A program made the position numbers and the translations under genes. Below, one piece after another: positions 12,138 to 24,722 of a DNA stretch of 64,000 nt. The notes beneath the pieces were generated by a model. The model saw nothing but the letters and a program-made list of their open reading frames with translations. It was not told the DNA's origin and did not search any database. This DNA is from Sesamum alatum. Lineage: Eukaryota > Streptophyta > Magnoliopsida > Lamiales > Pedaliaceae. The stretch spans positions 25,910,383 to 25,974,382 of the forward strand of contig JACGWO010000005.1 of NCBI GenBank assembly GCA_034509735.1. The letters run 5' to 3'. The first letter of the stretch is position 1. Every line of letters begins with the position of its first letter.

Positions 12138-12961
12138 CACTACAAAAAAATATTTTTATAGTAACGGCTTTTGTAATGGTCAAGTTAATAATTTGGAACA
12201 ATTTTTAAGCATTTGTACCGACTTTTGAACGGCCAGAAATCCGTGGCTTTTTTAGGAGTTACAAAAAATTTATAACGGTTTAGCTGAAGGCCATTATAAT
12301 TTGTAACGGCTCTTAAACCTACCTGCAAACGTCGTTACAATGCTTGACCGGATGGAGAAAATGAGTTTGGACCTGTTTTTGGAACGGTCAATGTAAATTT
12401 GTTATATTTATTTTTGGAACAGTCATTGTAACACACACAGTAATGGGTTGGCTTCTGATTGGAGCGGTTGTTTGAACGACTTATCATTATTCTGTAACGG
12501 CTTTATTTCGGTACTTGTAATTAGTTTTTTCATAATTTTTGTAACGATCTTTGTAACTCTTTGTTTGAACGTGGGTATTAGTTTTGTAACGACGTTTGTT
12601 ACTGTTTTCTTTTTGTTTTTGTACCGGTTTTAAAATGGATAAGAATCTTATGCATGGTCTTTGGAACGGCTTTGTAATTCTATGATGTGTAGAAGTATTC
12701 AAAAAACCGTTATAAAAGTTGTTACAAGATTAAACTTTATATTTTCTTTTATTTAATTTTGTTTAATTTTTTATTTAATATTAAATTTTTGTATAAGTAA
12801 ATTATTGAATTATTTATTATATATATATATATAGTTTAATTTCTTAAATGTGAAATATTATGTAAAAAATATAAATAATATAGCAAGAAAATAAAAAAAA
12901 ATTAATTAACAAAATAAAATATTGTTTAAATATTGTATTTTCACAAAAAAAAAATCCTAAA

Positions 12962-14456
12962 CTAAATGAGGCTCCCGTCGACAGTGTCTTCCTCGTCCTC
13001 GTCGTAGGTTGCCGAGGGATCAGTTGGAGGAGGTGGAGGAGGCATATAGGTGGGCCCCATCCGCCGTATAAACTCCTTGCGAGCCGTCACCCGATCATCA
13101 AGGTCGGGCGCGACTATTGTGGTGGCGAGGGTGATGGAGCAGCGGACGAGCTGGGTTGTGATGGTCCAACAACTGTTCGGTGGGACTCGGAGCCGAGATC
13201 GAATACTTGGCCCCTCTTCCAACCTCCCGCTGCTGACATCCACAGCTATTGCTCGGTCGGGCCACCGAGCCTTGAGAGGATATTGGAGGATCTTGATTAT
13301 TGTTGGGCTGGTTTTGGGGTTCCTGCAGTATCCTCATGAATAGTACCTGCGAACATATTAATTGATTATGAATATATTAAAAAATAATTTAAAATTGAAA
13401 ATATTAATTATGACATACTTACCGCGACCTCCACTACCCTCGGGCCGCTCCATTGACCATCCTCCTTCTTTTTATAGCACTTCTCGAACACCTCCACCTA
13501 TTTGATGGGACGTTTTGAGTTTTGCCTCCTGTTCAAAACCATTTAAAGAAATGATCAATAAATACAAAAATTAAATTAAATTAATACTACAAGTTAAAAT
13601 ACTTACCATTTTACGCTTGTGGGCCCCAAAGGATGACGGCCCCCCGCAGTAGACAGTAGTTGTTGTGGTCGGGTTCGCTGCACAATTGGCCTTATGTTTG
13701 GCCGACTGTGACTGGAAATCTAGGCTGGCCCAGTACTCAAATAGTTGGCGCCATATCTCCTTGGCCAGCAACAGCGGTCAGGCCAACTTGTTTTGTTGCG
13801 TCTACGAACCGCTTCTGCAGGAATTTACCCGCCTACACCTTGACGACCTTGATCATCAACTCGTCGTCGCAATCCCACCAATACGACAACTGCAAATTTG
13901 ACATATTAAAAAAAAGATAAGTATTAGATAAAAATAAATATTCACTTCTAAAAAAAATAATTATTATGCTTACCTTTAAGTTATTGAACCAGAATAATTG
14001 GTGCTCCTGTGGAATCTGCGATATGGACCCCCAGGAATGCGGATAATGACAGCGGACCATAGCATGGATCGCACATCGATCCGACATGAAAAAATTACAA
14101 AAATATCATACACAATAAAAAATAATGGAACTAAAGTTCAATAATTTAAATTAAATTTTTTACGTCGCCTCACATCCTAGAGACTAATGTCGTGGCGGGA
14201 AGACTGTGGTGGCAAGGGTGGCGCTGGTGGTGGTGCATCCCACGGCCTGCCGGGGGGGCTGTGAACTGCTAACCCCGGCTGCAGATGACCTTGCTGTCGC
14301 GGGATCTGCAACCGTGCTCGACGGCATGGATGCAAGCTCTGTTGGTGGAGGTGGTCAGGTTGCATCCGCACCAATGGCGGGAGGAGGACCGGGAGGGTAA
14401 CCACCACGGCCACGACCACGATCTCGTCCCGGAGGAGCAGGTGCAGCGATAGTCAT
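12962..14456 (-). pseudogene. CACTA-associated Transposase_24-like gene, decayed
   Basis: Minus-strand exon-like blocks read in order: a low-complexity Gly/Arg/Pro start from ATG near 14456; a block at about 14087-13975 (SDRCAIHAMVRCHYPHSW...FWFNNLK) followed by GTAAG; a block at about 13901-13610 holding EIWRQLFEYWASLDFQSQSA and a Gly/His tail; a block at about 13527-13424; and a Pro-rich acidic end to 12962. The WRQLFEYW...FQSQSAKHKAN pattern matches the plant Ptta/En/Spm transposase family (PF03004), a common second gene of CACTA elements. A stop after about 33 codons and frame changes show it is not intact. Function of the family is poorly known. Confidence 0.6.
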
Positions 14457-14559
14457 CGATTTACAATTTTTAAAATTATAATATTAAAATCTATTAATTG
14501 TATTTTAATATGTATAAAATTAGTTTTGTTTAAAAAAATCTAAATTTTTTAAAAATACC

Positions 14560-15300
14560 CTTATTGTCCAAAAAATTGTATTAAAGTCCCAAATTTTCTA
14601 AAAATTATAGAAAAATAAAAAAAATTATAGATTTATTTATAATTATATAAACTTATTTACCAAATTTACGAAAACTTAATTATTTTTTTAAAAAAATTAT
14701 AGAAATTACCTAAACTTGTAGAAAAATAAGAAAAAATACTAAAGAAATCATATTATTTTTATGTAATTACAAAAAATTATTTTCCAAAATTACAAAAAAC
14801 TATATTATTCTTTTTAAAAATATTACAGAAATGACCTAAAATACAGAAAAAATTGAAAAAGTACAAAATAAATTCAAAATTTTTTTATAATTACAAAAAT
14901 ATATTTTCCAGAATTATGAAAAACTTACTTATTTTTATTAAAAAACTACAGAAATTACCTAAAATTACAGAAAAATTAAAAAAAAAGTTTCAGAGTTTTT
15001 TTTATAATTACAGATAATTATTTTCCAAAATTACAAAAAGAGTTACTTATTTTTTTAAAAAAAATAAAGAAATTACCTAAAATTACAGAGAAATTCGAAA
15101 AATACAAAAATCAATTCAGAAATTTGTTTAAAATTATAGAAAATTATTTTCTAAAATTACGAAAATCTTACTTAGTTTTTTAAAAAAATTACAGAAATTA
15201 CCTAAAATTAATTACAGAAAAACACGAAAAAATACAAAAAATATTCAGATTTTTTTTTACAATTACAGAAAATTATTTTTCAAAATTACAAAAAGTTACC
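14560..15300. repeat. Imperfect tandem array, unit about 125 bp
   Basis: An AT-rich unit containing AGAAATTACCTAAAATTACAG and TTTTCCAAAATTACAAAAA repeats about five times. The AGAAATKACC word recurs at 14701, 14827, 14950, 15068 and 15193, giving spacings of 126, 123, 118 and 125. It lies in what would be the first intron of the minus-strand gene, between its coding exons and leader exon. Confidence 0.75.
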
Positions 15301-15304
15301 CAAT

Positions 15305-15480
15305 AAACTATCATACATTCCAATACTCCAACAAATATACCCAATAATCATCATACGCTCCAATACTCCAACAAATATACCCAATAAAAACAGAAAATAT
15401 CCAATAAATATACCTAATAAAAATAAAAAATATCCAACAAATATACCCAATAAAAACAAAAAATATCCAACAAGTTTTTC
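15305..15480. repeat. Short tandem repeats, unit about 25-50 bp
   Basis: ATCATACRYTCCAATACTCC followed by AACAAATATACCCAATAA recurs, then shortens to repeats of AAAATATCCAACAAATATAC. It abuts the 125-bp array on its right. Confidence 0.65.
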
Positions 15481-15554
15481 CTAAAAATTTACAAATTTTC
15501 ATAATTTAATTTTTTTAAAATGACAGAAAATAAATTTGGGAAAAAACTACTTAC

Positions 15555-15800
15555 CTGGAAGAGAGGGAAGAGAGAGTGGTGGGGGCGGGCGGTTGGAGAG
15601 AGTGGGTGGGGCGGTTGTGGGGCTGTGGTTGGAGAGAGTGGGGGCGACTGCGAGGCGGGCGGGGAGGCGGCAATAGGGTGGGGGAGGGGGATGGGTGGGG
15701 GGGGGATGGGTGGGGAAGAGAGGGGAGAGGGGAAGGTGGGTGGCGGCGGCTAGGGCAACGAGAGGGTAGAGGGGAAAGTGGGAGAAAAATTACAAGTAAC
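15555..15800 (-). other. Probable non-coding leader exon of the CACTA minus-strand gene
   Basis: On the minus strand this is a CT-rich tract ending in TTCCAG followed by GTAAGTAG, a strong donor at 15554-15549. It resembles a 5' UTR exon spliced to the gene at 14456. On the plus strand the same tract is a long purine-rich G-run region. A very similar CT-rich block occurs in inverted orientation at 17757-17960. Confidence 0.4.
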
Positions 15801-17459
15801 CCTTATATACAAATTTTTTTTTGAATAGCCAGGACCGTCCCTAAAGCCGTTGCAAAGCGTGTTACAACAAGTTAAAAGTCGTGCCTAAAGGTATTATAGA
15901 AATAAATTCGTGTGTAGAGCCAGTACAAATTGAGTGGTAAATTATGATACTTGATAAAGTCGTCCCTAAAAGTATTCCAAATATTTAATTATTTTTTATT
16001 AAAATATCCAAAAAAAATTCGTACTTAACAATTAAATATTGTAGAATAGTATCCATTTTGTGGAATAATACAATTGGAATACATAAAAATATTTTATAGA
16101 TGACAATGATATATGTTCACAATATGCGATAAATTTGTATGTTCATAAATGTTAGTATTACATTGATGTAACTATCATCTTACATTGTTGAACTACATGG
16201 GTTAATTGGGACATCAAAATTCAAATCAAACAGTTAGATATGATGTAATGGACAGAAAATTACATTTGGTAAAATTTTAGACTTATTGGGTATACGGATG
16301 TCGAGATATCGTACCCCAAATATAAGCATAATCATTGAAGATAGTGTATCGTTCAATCAAGCCATCTGATTTTAACTCATACCATCTAATATGATTTAAT
16401 TGACACATTCTTATATATATATATACATATATAAATTTGGTATGAATCGGGTGCCCAAATTTTAGGATATCGTACTTGAAAATATAAATTTTTTAAAGTG
16501 AATAATTTTTGTAACGGTTTTTTTCCACAGTTTTTAAATATTAATTTTCTGGACAGATTTTGGTGCGCTCTTGGTATGTAGGGGGTGTTTTGCTATATTT
16601 TGAGAATCACAGGGGTTTTTTTTAGTGTTTTATTTTTCACAAGGGGATTTCTTAAATATTTATGAAAACACAGGGGGGCAAATTGCATTTTACCCTTTTT
16701 AGGTATTAATTTTTTGGACAGATTTTGGTATAGATTTTGGGACAACCAATTAATTAGAAGGAATCCCCTCAAAATTTTTAAATTTTCCGCCCAAAATTTT
16801 GTACCAGTATTTTATGCGGTCCTTGGAATGGCTTGTTTTATTTTTACAAACCATTACAAAATAATAAGGGCGTGCCAAAAACAATATGAAATTAGTAACG
16901 ACCGATGTTTTTGGAACAACTATTGTAATATTTTTTACATGTATATATTTGGAACGGCATTTTGTACATCATTTGGACCGGTTCACTTGAGGAAAAAATT
17001 GAACCGCCCAATATTCATACGGAATTGCAACAGCCATTACAAGTTGTGACAGCCTGAATTTTCGTATCGGATTTTGTTATACATGTTATTTGTAATGACT
17101 TTTATATCGATTTGGCCGTTAATTTTTGGGGGATTTCAAAATGACGTCATGAAAATTTTTTCGTTACAAAGTGGTGGCAAAAGCCGTGTGTATTGGAACG
17201 GTCACCTGGCCATTCCAAAGAAGCCGTTACAAATCCCTTGTTTTTTTATAGTGTAAGCGATGCAGTACAACAATATAAGATCATAGTAACATTAGTACAA
17301 TACTTACAACTATGAATATATAAATTTATATCATATTGTGAACATATATCAATCTCACCCTAAATTTTTTATGTTTTCAATTGTGTTATCCCACACACTA
17401 TATACTTTTCTTCAATATTGACGTGTTCGTATGAGTGTTTTTAAGTTTTATTAATTTAT

Positions 17460-18637
17460 GGAGAAAAAAATTTCATTTATTGAAACTATTTTTGGAACGG
17501 TATTTTAAGAAATTGGAATGGGTTTAGAGGCGATTTACCAAAACATCGTCGTTTTGATTTAGAAAAATATTATAATAAAATTGTGGAAAGGGTATATTAA
17601 CGGGTTTTGGAATGGATAAATAAGTGCATCTGTTTCAATGATGTCGTATAGGTACCTAAACAACATCGTATTCTCTTATTGGAACAACGATTGTAATGGC
17701 ATTTGAAATAGGTACCCGTTGGAAAATTTTAATTTATAAAGAACACTTAGCAGATTTTTTCCTCACTTTTTTTCTTCTCCCTCTCTCTCAAACCTCCGCC
17801 CCTCCACCTTGCCCCCTTCCCCGTCTGCTCCTCCCCCTCACCGAACTCCCATTGATTGCCATCCCCAATCTTCAAAGACTACGACGGTCACCTGCCCCAC
17901 GCCCCCTCCTCTCCCCATCGCCGTTCACCTTCCGCCGTTGTTCGCCGCCTCTCTCCAAGTAGGCCATATTTATCTTTATGTTTTTTTTTTTTTTTGTGTA
18001 ATGAAATGTATGATTTTTTAAATTTAATTTATGTTAATGTGTAATGAAATGTATGGTTTGTGTAGATATATATGTAATAAAATGAAATGAAATGTATGAT
18101 TTTGAATGTATGTATGATTTTGAATGAATATATGATTATGTCTTGTAATTTAATCAATTTATGAATGAAATTTGATTTATGCAAGTTGGATTTTCAGTTT
18201 TTCTTTTCTTTTTTTTTTGAAATATAATTTTGAACAAAATATATGAAATTGTTGAAATTTTCCTTTTTTTTTTTCGTTCTCTGTAATTTTCTGTAAATTA
18301 CTGAAAAGGTTTCTACATTAATTGTATATTTTCTGTAATTTCATGTAATTTTCTGTATTTTTATGTAATTTTAGTTGAATTAGGAAAATTATTGTGCGGA
18401 TTTAGTACACGTTTTAGTAAAATTGTTGGATTTAGTATCATTTAGAAAGAAAAAAATTGGTTTTAGTATCATTTTAGAAAAATTGTCGGGTTCTAAGTAT
18501 CATTTTACGAAAATTATTGTTTTAGTCAAATAATAGGAATATATTAGGGAAATTCTTGGGATTTACACCACTTGAAGTTTATATTATCATTAAAATCTAA
18601 TTATGTAGTTTGTAATGAATTATTATATATAATAATA
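17460..18637 (+). mobile_element. Inverted partial copy of the CACTA family
   Basis: It carries the family's subterminal motifs (TTTGGAACGG near 17492, TTGGAATGG, GGAACAACG), then a CT-rich leader block at 17757-17960, then AT-rich sequence with TTTTCTGTAATTTTCTGTA words that are the reverse complement of words in the tandem array at 14560-15300. Order and orientation are therefore the mirror image of the right half of the 12138-17253 element. It is cut off by the next CACTA start at 18638. No terminus of its own is clear; boundaries are approximate. Short interval 17254-17459 has no assigned feature. Confidence 0.5.
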
Positions 18638-19339
18638 CACTACAAAAAAAAGCGGGAATTGACTGTTATGACCGTTCCAAACTCCGATCCAATTTGAATG
18701 GTCATAGGAACTATTGTGGAACGGTAACCCATTGCTGACGTCAAATTCATGTTGTGATAAATCCTAACGTATTTCAACGCCAAGACCGTTTCAAATACTG
18801 TGCCAAATTATGTGTTGAGTCCAACACCCGTTCCAAATTGGGAGAGGAAAAAAGTTTGGATTATAATTTGGAACACATATATGTCTCTTGGATCGGTAAA
18901 TGGATGTAAAACGCATACTGCTCTGAATCCCGGCCCCACGACCGGTACAAATTGGAATGCGGGAATGATCGTTCCAAAATATAGTACAAAATGAGATAGT
19001 TTTTGTTCTAATGAAAATGTTGTAATACAATTACCAACCCTAATTATGGTACTTATCAAAACTAAGTTAGAGTTGCAAGCACTATCCCAAAAGGTGTTAC
19101 ACTTTGGAACGGTTCATGTACATAAGACATTTTGTATTACAATACCCGTTCCAAATACACTACAACTGCTATATTGTAATGGATATATCCATGTTCCTAT
19201 TGCCGCACCTACACCCGCTCTTAATGCTGATTCAACGGCTAGGTTTGGAGTTTCAATTATTATTCCAGTGCCCGTACCAAAAAAATTTATATATATGTCC
19301 CCTTCATTTCATTTCTTCTCACTCTCTCTCCATTTCATT

Positions 19340-19342
<3 letters not shown>

Positions 19343-19394
<52 letters not shown>
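19343..19394. repeat. CT dinucleotide microsatellite
   Basis: An uninterrupted run of about 26 TC units, in the 5' leader region of the CACTA transposase gene. Confidence 0.95.
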
Positions 19395-19397
<3 letters not shown>

Positions 19398-19590
19398 CTT
19401 TTATATATATAAACGAAAATATCACCTATCGTTGTTATGTTTCCATTGATCTTTAAAGTTGTTTTGTTCAGGTAACAATTTGAAACCCTTTCTGATCGAT
19501 TAAAATCCACGCAGTTAATTAATGGTTGTTATATATAAATTTGTTCTGCTTATTTAATTAATTTTGTCAATTGCAAGTGTAGGACTAATC

Positions 19591-22500
19591 ATGTTAAGAC
19601 AGTTGAGGAGATAGATGTATGATCGGGACCTACTAGGTGTGAAGCCGGAGTTTGAGGATGGTGTTACTGCATTTCTTGAATGGGTCAAGTCTCAGCGTGC
19701 ATATATGAATGGGGAGAAGATCAAGTGTCCATGTCGAAAGTGCAAAAATGAAAGATTCAAAACACAAGACGAGGTAAACTTCAACTTGTGTATGAAAGAC
19801 TTTATGTCGGAGTATTATAATTGGACTTCGCGTGCCGAGGAGACCCTGTTCCGCATTGGGGTGATGCGGCGTAGAAGATGGTTTTCAATGTTGTCGGGCC
19901 GGCTTTCTGGTCTTGTTATAACCAGGAGGGTGTGTCTGATGATGGTACGAGGTATTGTCCTTCTGATTCCGAGCCTAGTTCATATTACGATGAGGGGCCC
20001 TATGATTATATGTCTGGGTTGTCAAATTATTTTTTTATATAGTGCATGCTGCCAACCAACTGTTGTGGAACGGCTGCACCCAGTCTCAGTTGGCGTTAAT
20101 TGCGAGTTTGGTGAATATCAAGGTCGATGGGGCTTTTCTCGAGCGAACATACGATTAATTATGTCAGTGGGCCGATCATATACTGCCCTGCGATCATACT
20201 TCCCCCACCCCCCGATTATTATAGTACGAAGAAATTGAGAAAAGACTTGGGATTACCTATTAAAAAGATTCATGCGTGTAAAAGAGGTTGCATGTTGTAC
20301 TGGAAGGACGACATTGATCTAGAACACTGCAAGTTTTGTGCAGAAGCTAGGTATAACCGACCAATGAGAGAAATCCTAGACGTGAGAAGTCCCCATATAT
20401 CATTCTTAGGTACCTGGCGCTTACCCCTCGGCTGCAGACGTTGTATGCTTCGAAAATGACTTCCGAGCACATGATGTGGCATACCAACCATTAGACGGAG
20501 GAGGGATCCATGTGTCATCCATCCGATGCAGAGGCTTGGAGGCATTTCAACGGGACACATCCCGATTTTGCAGCTGAGCCCTGTAATGTTAGACTGGGGT
20601 TGTGCACGAATAGGTTTACACCGCACGCGCAGTATGGTAAAACTTACTCATGTTGGCCCAAGATATTTACACTGTACAATCTCCCATGGGGAATGTTCAT
20701 GAAATTCGAGTACATGTTCCTAACAATGGTGATCCATGGCCCTTCCAATCCCAAATGTATAATCAATATGTACCTGGAGCCGTTGATTGAGAAGTTGCAA
20801 AATCTATGGCATATGGGTGTATGGACGCACGACAATGCGCCAAACTAGGCATCCATGATGTGCGTTGCATTGATGTGGACAGTCAATGACCTACCCGCTT
20901 ATGGGATGGTGTCTGGATGGAGTAACGCCGGTGTTATGGGGTGTCCAGTTTGTATGGAGAACACACAGGCATTCTATTTGCAGCACGGTAGGAAGGTATG
21001 CTATTTTGACTGACACAGGCAATTTGTCGCACTGGATTATCCATACCACAGGAACAAGAAAGCTTCCACTAAAAACCAAGTGGAAAGGAAGGTTGCACGT
21101 CCGAGGCTGACTGGAGAGCAGATCCGAGCACATGTAAATGCATTTAGTGTTACAGTTGAACAATCATTGACTGAACCAAAACGCTACGGTATCGAGCACA
21201 AGTGGACGAAGAAAAGCATCTCTTGGGAGCTTGAATATTGGGGGATGCATCTGATACGACACAATCTTGATGTCATGCACATTGAGAAGAATGTGGTTGA
21301 CAATATACTCAATACCGTGATAGACATAAAGGGCAAAATGAAGGACAATCTAAATGCGCAGAACGATCTAAAGATCATATGTAATCGGCCGGAGCTTGAG
21401 GTGGATTAAAGAAAATCGAACGTGATCCCCAAAGTTGTATATACACTGACGACGGATCAGAAGAAGAGGATCTATGGTGGATTCGTTGTCTTAGATTTCC
21501 TGATAGGTACCCATCTAACTTGTCCTGCTGCATCGACATGAGGGAGCTAAGGATGCACGGCATGAAGAGCCATGATTTCAGGTATTCATGCAGAAGTTGA
21601 TTTCGATTACCGTCCGTGAAATACTTCTTGAGCATGTGTGGAGCGCGTTGACGGAGGTGAGCCTTCTATTCCAGATCCTATGCGCGACCACGTAGATGTC
21701 ACCAAGGTACAAAAATTGGAAGATAGTGTAGCCGTCATTATGTGCAACCTTGAGAAAAATATTTTCTCCTTCCTTTTTCAACGCAATGGAGCCCCTAATT
21801 GTTCACCTGCCATATTAGGCGCGCGTTTGGGGGGGGGGGGGGGCATGCAATACAGGTGGATGTACCCATTTGAGAGGTAAGTACACTAGAAAAATTAGTT
21901 TTTTATATATATTATTTTGGTGTCATCCATATTTTAATAAATGTTCGTACGAATAGATTCCTCCATGATTTGAAGAAGAATGTGAAAAACAAAACACACA
22001 TCAAGGCGTCAATTATGGAGGCCTATATTGTCGAAGAAATCGGGTTTTTCACTTCCCACTACTTCAAACTGCACATTCTTTGCAAGCAAAGCAGAAACGA
22101 TGATTTCACGAGCAACGATGATCGAATTGTACGGTCCATTTTCAATCACCCTGGTCGAGCAAGTGGAGTATCAAAGAAGAAGTGGCTTAAGCGGTGAAGA
22201 ACTTCACATAATCGTGACGTACGACATGTGTAATTGTGACGTAGTTGTGCCATACTACGAGTAAGTGTATAGATACATATATATAGTCTTAACGATCATT
22301 TCAATTTGAACATGTATATTTATAATTATCACTATTTCTGAAACAGGTCATTCTTGAATGAACTGTAAGAGCAACACCATTTGGAGGACCCAATAATTGA
22401 TCAACTCGTGGCAATTGAATTCAAGGATTAGTTCAAATGTTGTGTAAGTGTCAATTGCTTGTAAATTATTTCAATTAGGTCAATTTATTATAAATTATTT

Positions 22501-23063
22501 CAATTTCTATAGGAATTGCAGCTGAAACCCGAAGTGAACTACACGGACAATGAATTGTTGAAGTAGCATTATTGGGGTCATAGGGCAGAAGTGATGACGT
22601 TCCCATGTTACTTCGTGAATAGTTTCAATTTCCTCACTGAACATCACAACGTCGGCAAGTCAACTATGAATTATGGTGTGCGCGTGTGTGTGTGAAAAGC
22701 TCATCATATATAGACACGGACAGTGACTTCTATGGGATACTCAAAGAGATAATTCAGTTAGATTACCCACTTATTTCGGACATGCACGTTGTTTGGTTTA
22801 AGTGTCATTGGATCGATCCGGTAAAAGGTATGAGGATACACCCTCATTATCACCTGATTGATGTCAATTTCAAAAGGCTATACCAAAATAATGAACCATT
22901 CATACTGGCGCAATAAGCCGTACAAGTTTACTACATGGATTACCCGAGCATAAAGAGAGACAAGACTGACTGGAAAGTTGTTTGTAAAATCAAGACTCGA
23001 AGAGTAATTGATGACTCGCGATGGACTGAGATCGCCTATCAATTGATTGATGAAAAGGAGGTA
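19591..23063 (+). pseudogene. CACTA TNPD-type transposase (Tnp2 family), decayed
   Basis: Plus-strand frames together cover most of a plant CACTA transposase. In order: transposase-associated domain (19591-19830, with the CPCRKCKNERF cysteine block and YYNWT); the Tnp2 / Transposase_21 core (about 20130-21400), including KKIHACKRGCMLYWKD, SWELEYWG, and HNLDVMHIEKNVVDNIL; a DUF4218-like part (about 21840-22260, MQYRWMYPFERFLHDLKK, AYIVEEIGFFTSHYF); and a DUF4216-like part (22690-22920, DSDFYGILKEIIQLDYPLI). There are many stops and frame changes: a stop at codon 8 (19612-19614), others near 20847 and 21407, and a G12 run at 21830-21842. It cannot give an active protein. The similarity ends near 23063. 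Confidence 0.85.
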
Positions 23064-23079
23064 TGACATTCTCAAAAAC

Positions 23080-24722
23080 ATTCCCACGGGTGCCCGTTCC
23101 ACAACATCCGTGGGCTGCCGTGCGTCACAAGTTTGCAACCGTCCTTCGGTTCTCCACAAATGTTTCATCCATGAAGAAGCAAATGTATGATTCCTCTATC
23201 ATGTCCACACCACTGAAACAGGGTCCTTTCTTTGATATTGCTAGAGATCTTGAAGGTTGGAGGCTAGAAACTGATTTCTGAGGTTTGAAAGAGTTCTTGA
23301 TCTCTCAAACTCCTTGAATGATTCAAATTTTAAGAGGTTGTGAAAGTGAGGAGAGAGGGCCACAAAAATTCCCTAGGTCAAGGGGGTTGTTTTCTGATTT
23401 TCGGAGTCCACTCTCTCAAAAATCGCAACATCATCCTTATGGAGGAGGCTGCTTGACCTAGTGGGCCTACGGGCTTCTTGGGCGATGGTCCAACAACTAA
23501 TTAATTACCCATTAATCTTGGGCAGGATTTTAATTGATCCAATCAATTAATTACAATCTAATAATAATATTTGGACTCAAACACTTAATTAATCCTATTA
23601 ATTAAGTCAAAGCACAAATTAATTAATTTAATAAATCAATCTCTTGGGCTTCCTATTAAATAGGACCACAGTATATAATCTAATTATTTAAGCGATTAAT
23701 TTAAACTCATTTAAATTAGTCTTCCTCTTCTAGAAATAATTCACCAATTCTGTTAGGAATTTGTGTGTGATCCTCTTAGGTTCACCTTGAAATAGAATTG
23801 GGTAAGTATCATATGTACTATTTGATTAGAAACTCATTTTTTATTAGATTAATTAATCACTCTTTATTAACACCCCTTAATTGAAAAGTACCCGTTACCA
23901 TCGATGAGTATCTAGCAAAGGTTCATTGCACTAGAGGATAGGTGAACATTGTGTGAACCTATAAGTTACGCGTACCATATAGATATGGTCCTTCCATCAA
24001 GAAATCTTTCGATCAAAATCTAGGACATGGAATTCACACTGGGTCCCTATCCTGGACTTCGATGCTTATGTATTCAATCTATTGTGTATCTCTTAATCAA
24101 TATAGGAGCCCATTTCCTATTTGATCGACAACCGTGGCCATGGATTTCAAAAGAGTACATAACCTAGAGAACATAGAGATCACTATTATCTCATGATGGA
24201 CGATGGATCTTTTTTTGGAAAATCACTAACCTCCATGCACGTCTGACTGCACTGAAACAGTGTTGTTTAGTAACCACATGTACATGTAGCCACATCAGCC
24301 AAGATTAAGATACAGTCATCCCATACACAATGCTACTGTGGCTCCTCAAGTTAAAAGACTAAGTATAGCACTATTACAGCTTAGGAGTTCTACTCATACT
24401 TACCAATCACCCACTAAATTGCATAGATGTCATACGCTTGTTATTGATGAAAGAACTCATCGTATGAATGCAACACTTACTGCAACTCTCTATAGAATCC
24501 TTAAATGCACTTTCTTGAGGGTTCTCGACTTGAAACATTTCAAACCAATCCTCAAATATTGTCCTCTACAATAGATCGCAGGACCTAACCCATTAGCTTG
24601 CCTGTCACCTATTTCAACATGTGTATGATTTTCGCCATACTTAAAATAAATGAGAAGCTCATTATTGGACCATATAGCTAATCCTAATATTTCACTATGT
24701 ACTAATGTAAAATTTTCTAACA
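23080..24722 (-). mobile_element. Truncated, diverged LTR related to the neighbouring Copia LTR
   Basis: The order of blocks matches the LTRs of the 25173-35104 element: a TGTGTGTGATCC...AGGTTCACC block (23760), CGTTACCATCGATG...TCTAGCAA, a GGTCCTTCC block, TTTGATCGACAACCGTGGCC, CAAGATTAAGATACAGTCAT, and a right end of TTCTAACA (24722) identical to the LTR edge. Sequence identity is modest. It lacks the first 250 or so bases. It includes sequence corresponding to the part missing from the right-hand member's 3' LTR, which supports a deletion there. The left edge is approximate. Confidence 0.6.

Larger units (their letters stand above)
12138..17253 (-). mobile_element. CACTA element with both ends, 5.1 kb
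   Basis: It begins CACTACAAAAAAATATTT at 12138 and ends in TATAGTG at 17253. The same TAA flanks it on both sides (12135-12137 and 17254-17256), the 3-bp duplication typical of CACTA transposons. Both subterminal zones are dense in GGAACGG / CCGTTAC type motifs (12170-12700; 15830-17250). Internally there is only a minus-strand second gene of the family (12962-14456 with a leader exon at 15555-15800) and a tandem array; the transposase is missing. It is therefore a deletion derivative needing transposase from elsewhere. Strand is given for the internal gene. Confidence 0.85.
18638..23075 (+). mobile_element. Transposase-bearing CACTA element, 3' truncated
   Basis: It starts CACTACAAAAAAAAGCGGG at 18638. 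Subterminal GTTCCAA / GGAACGG motifs follow to about 19280, then a CT microsatellite, then a decayed TNPD transposase gene from 19591. After the end of the transposase similarity near 23063 the sequence changes abruptly into LTR-type sequence, so the 3' end with its TAGTG terminus is missing. The 5' start is nearly identical in its first bases to the partial element at 63533. Confidence 0.75.

Noticed and set aside
15520..15824. Gly/Trp-rich plus-strand open frames
   Set aside because: They are the antisense of a CT-rich leader exon; composition explains them.
17696..18044. Pro/Ser-rich plus-strand frames in the CT-rich block
   Set aside because: No conserved protein features; the block matches the inverted CACTA leader.
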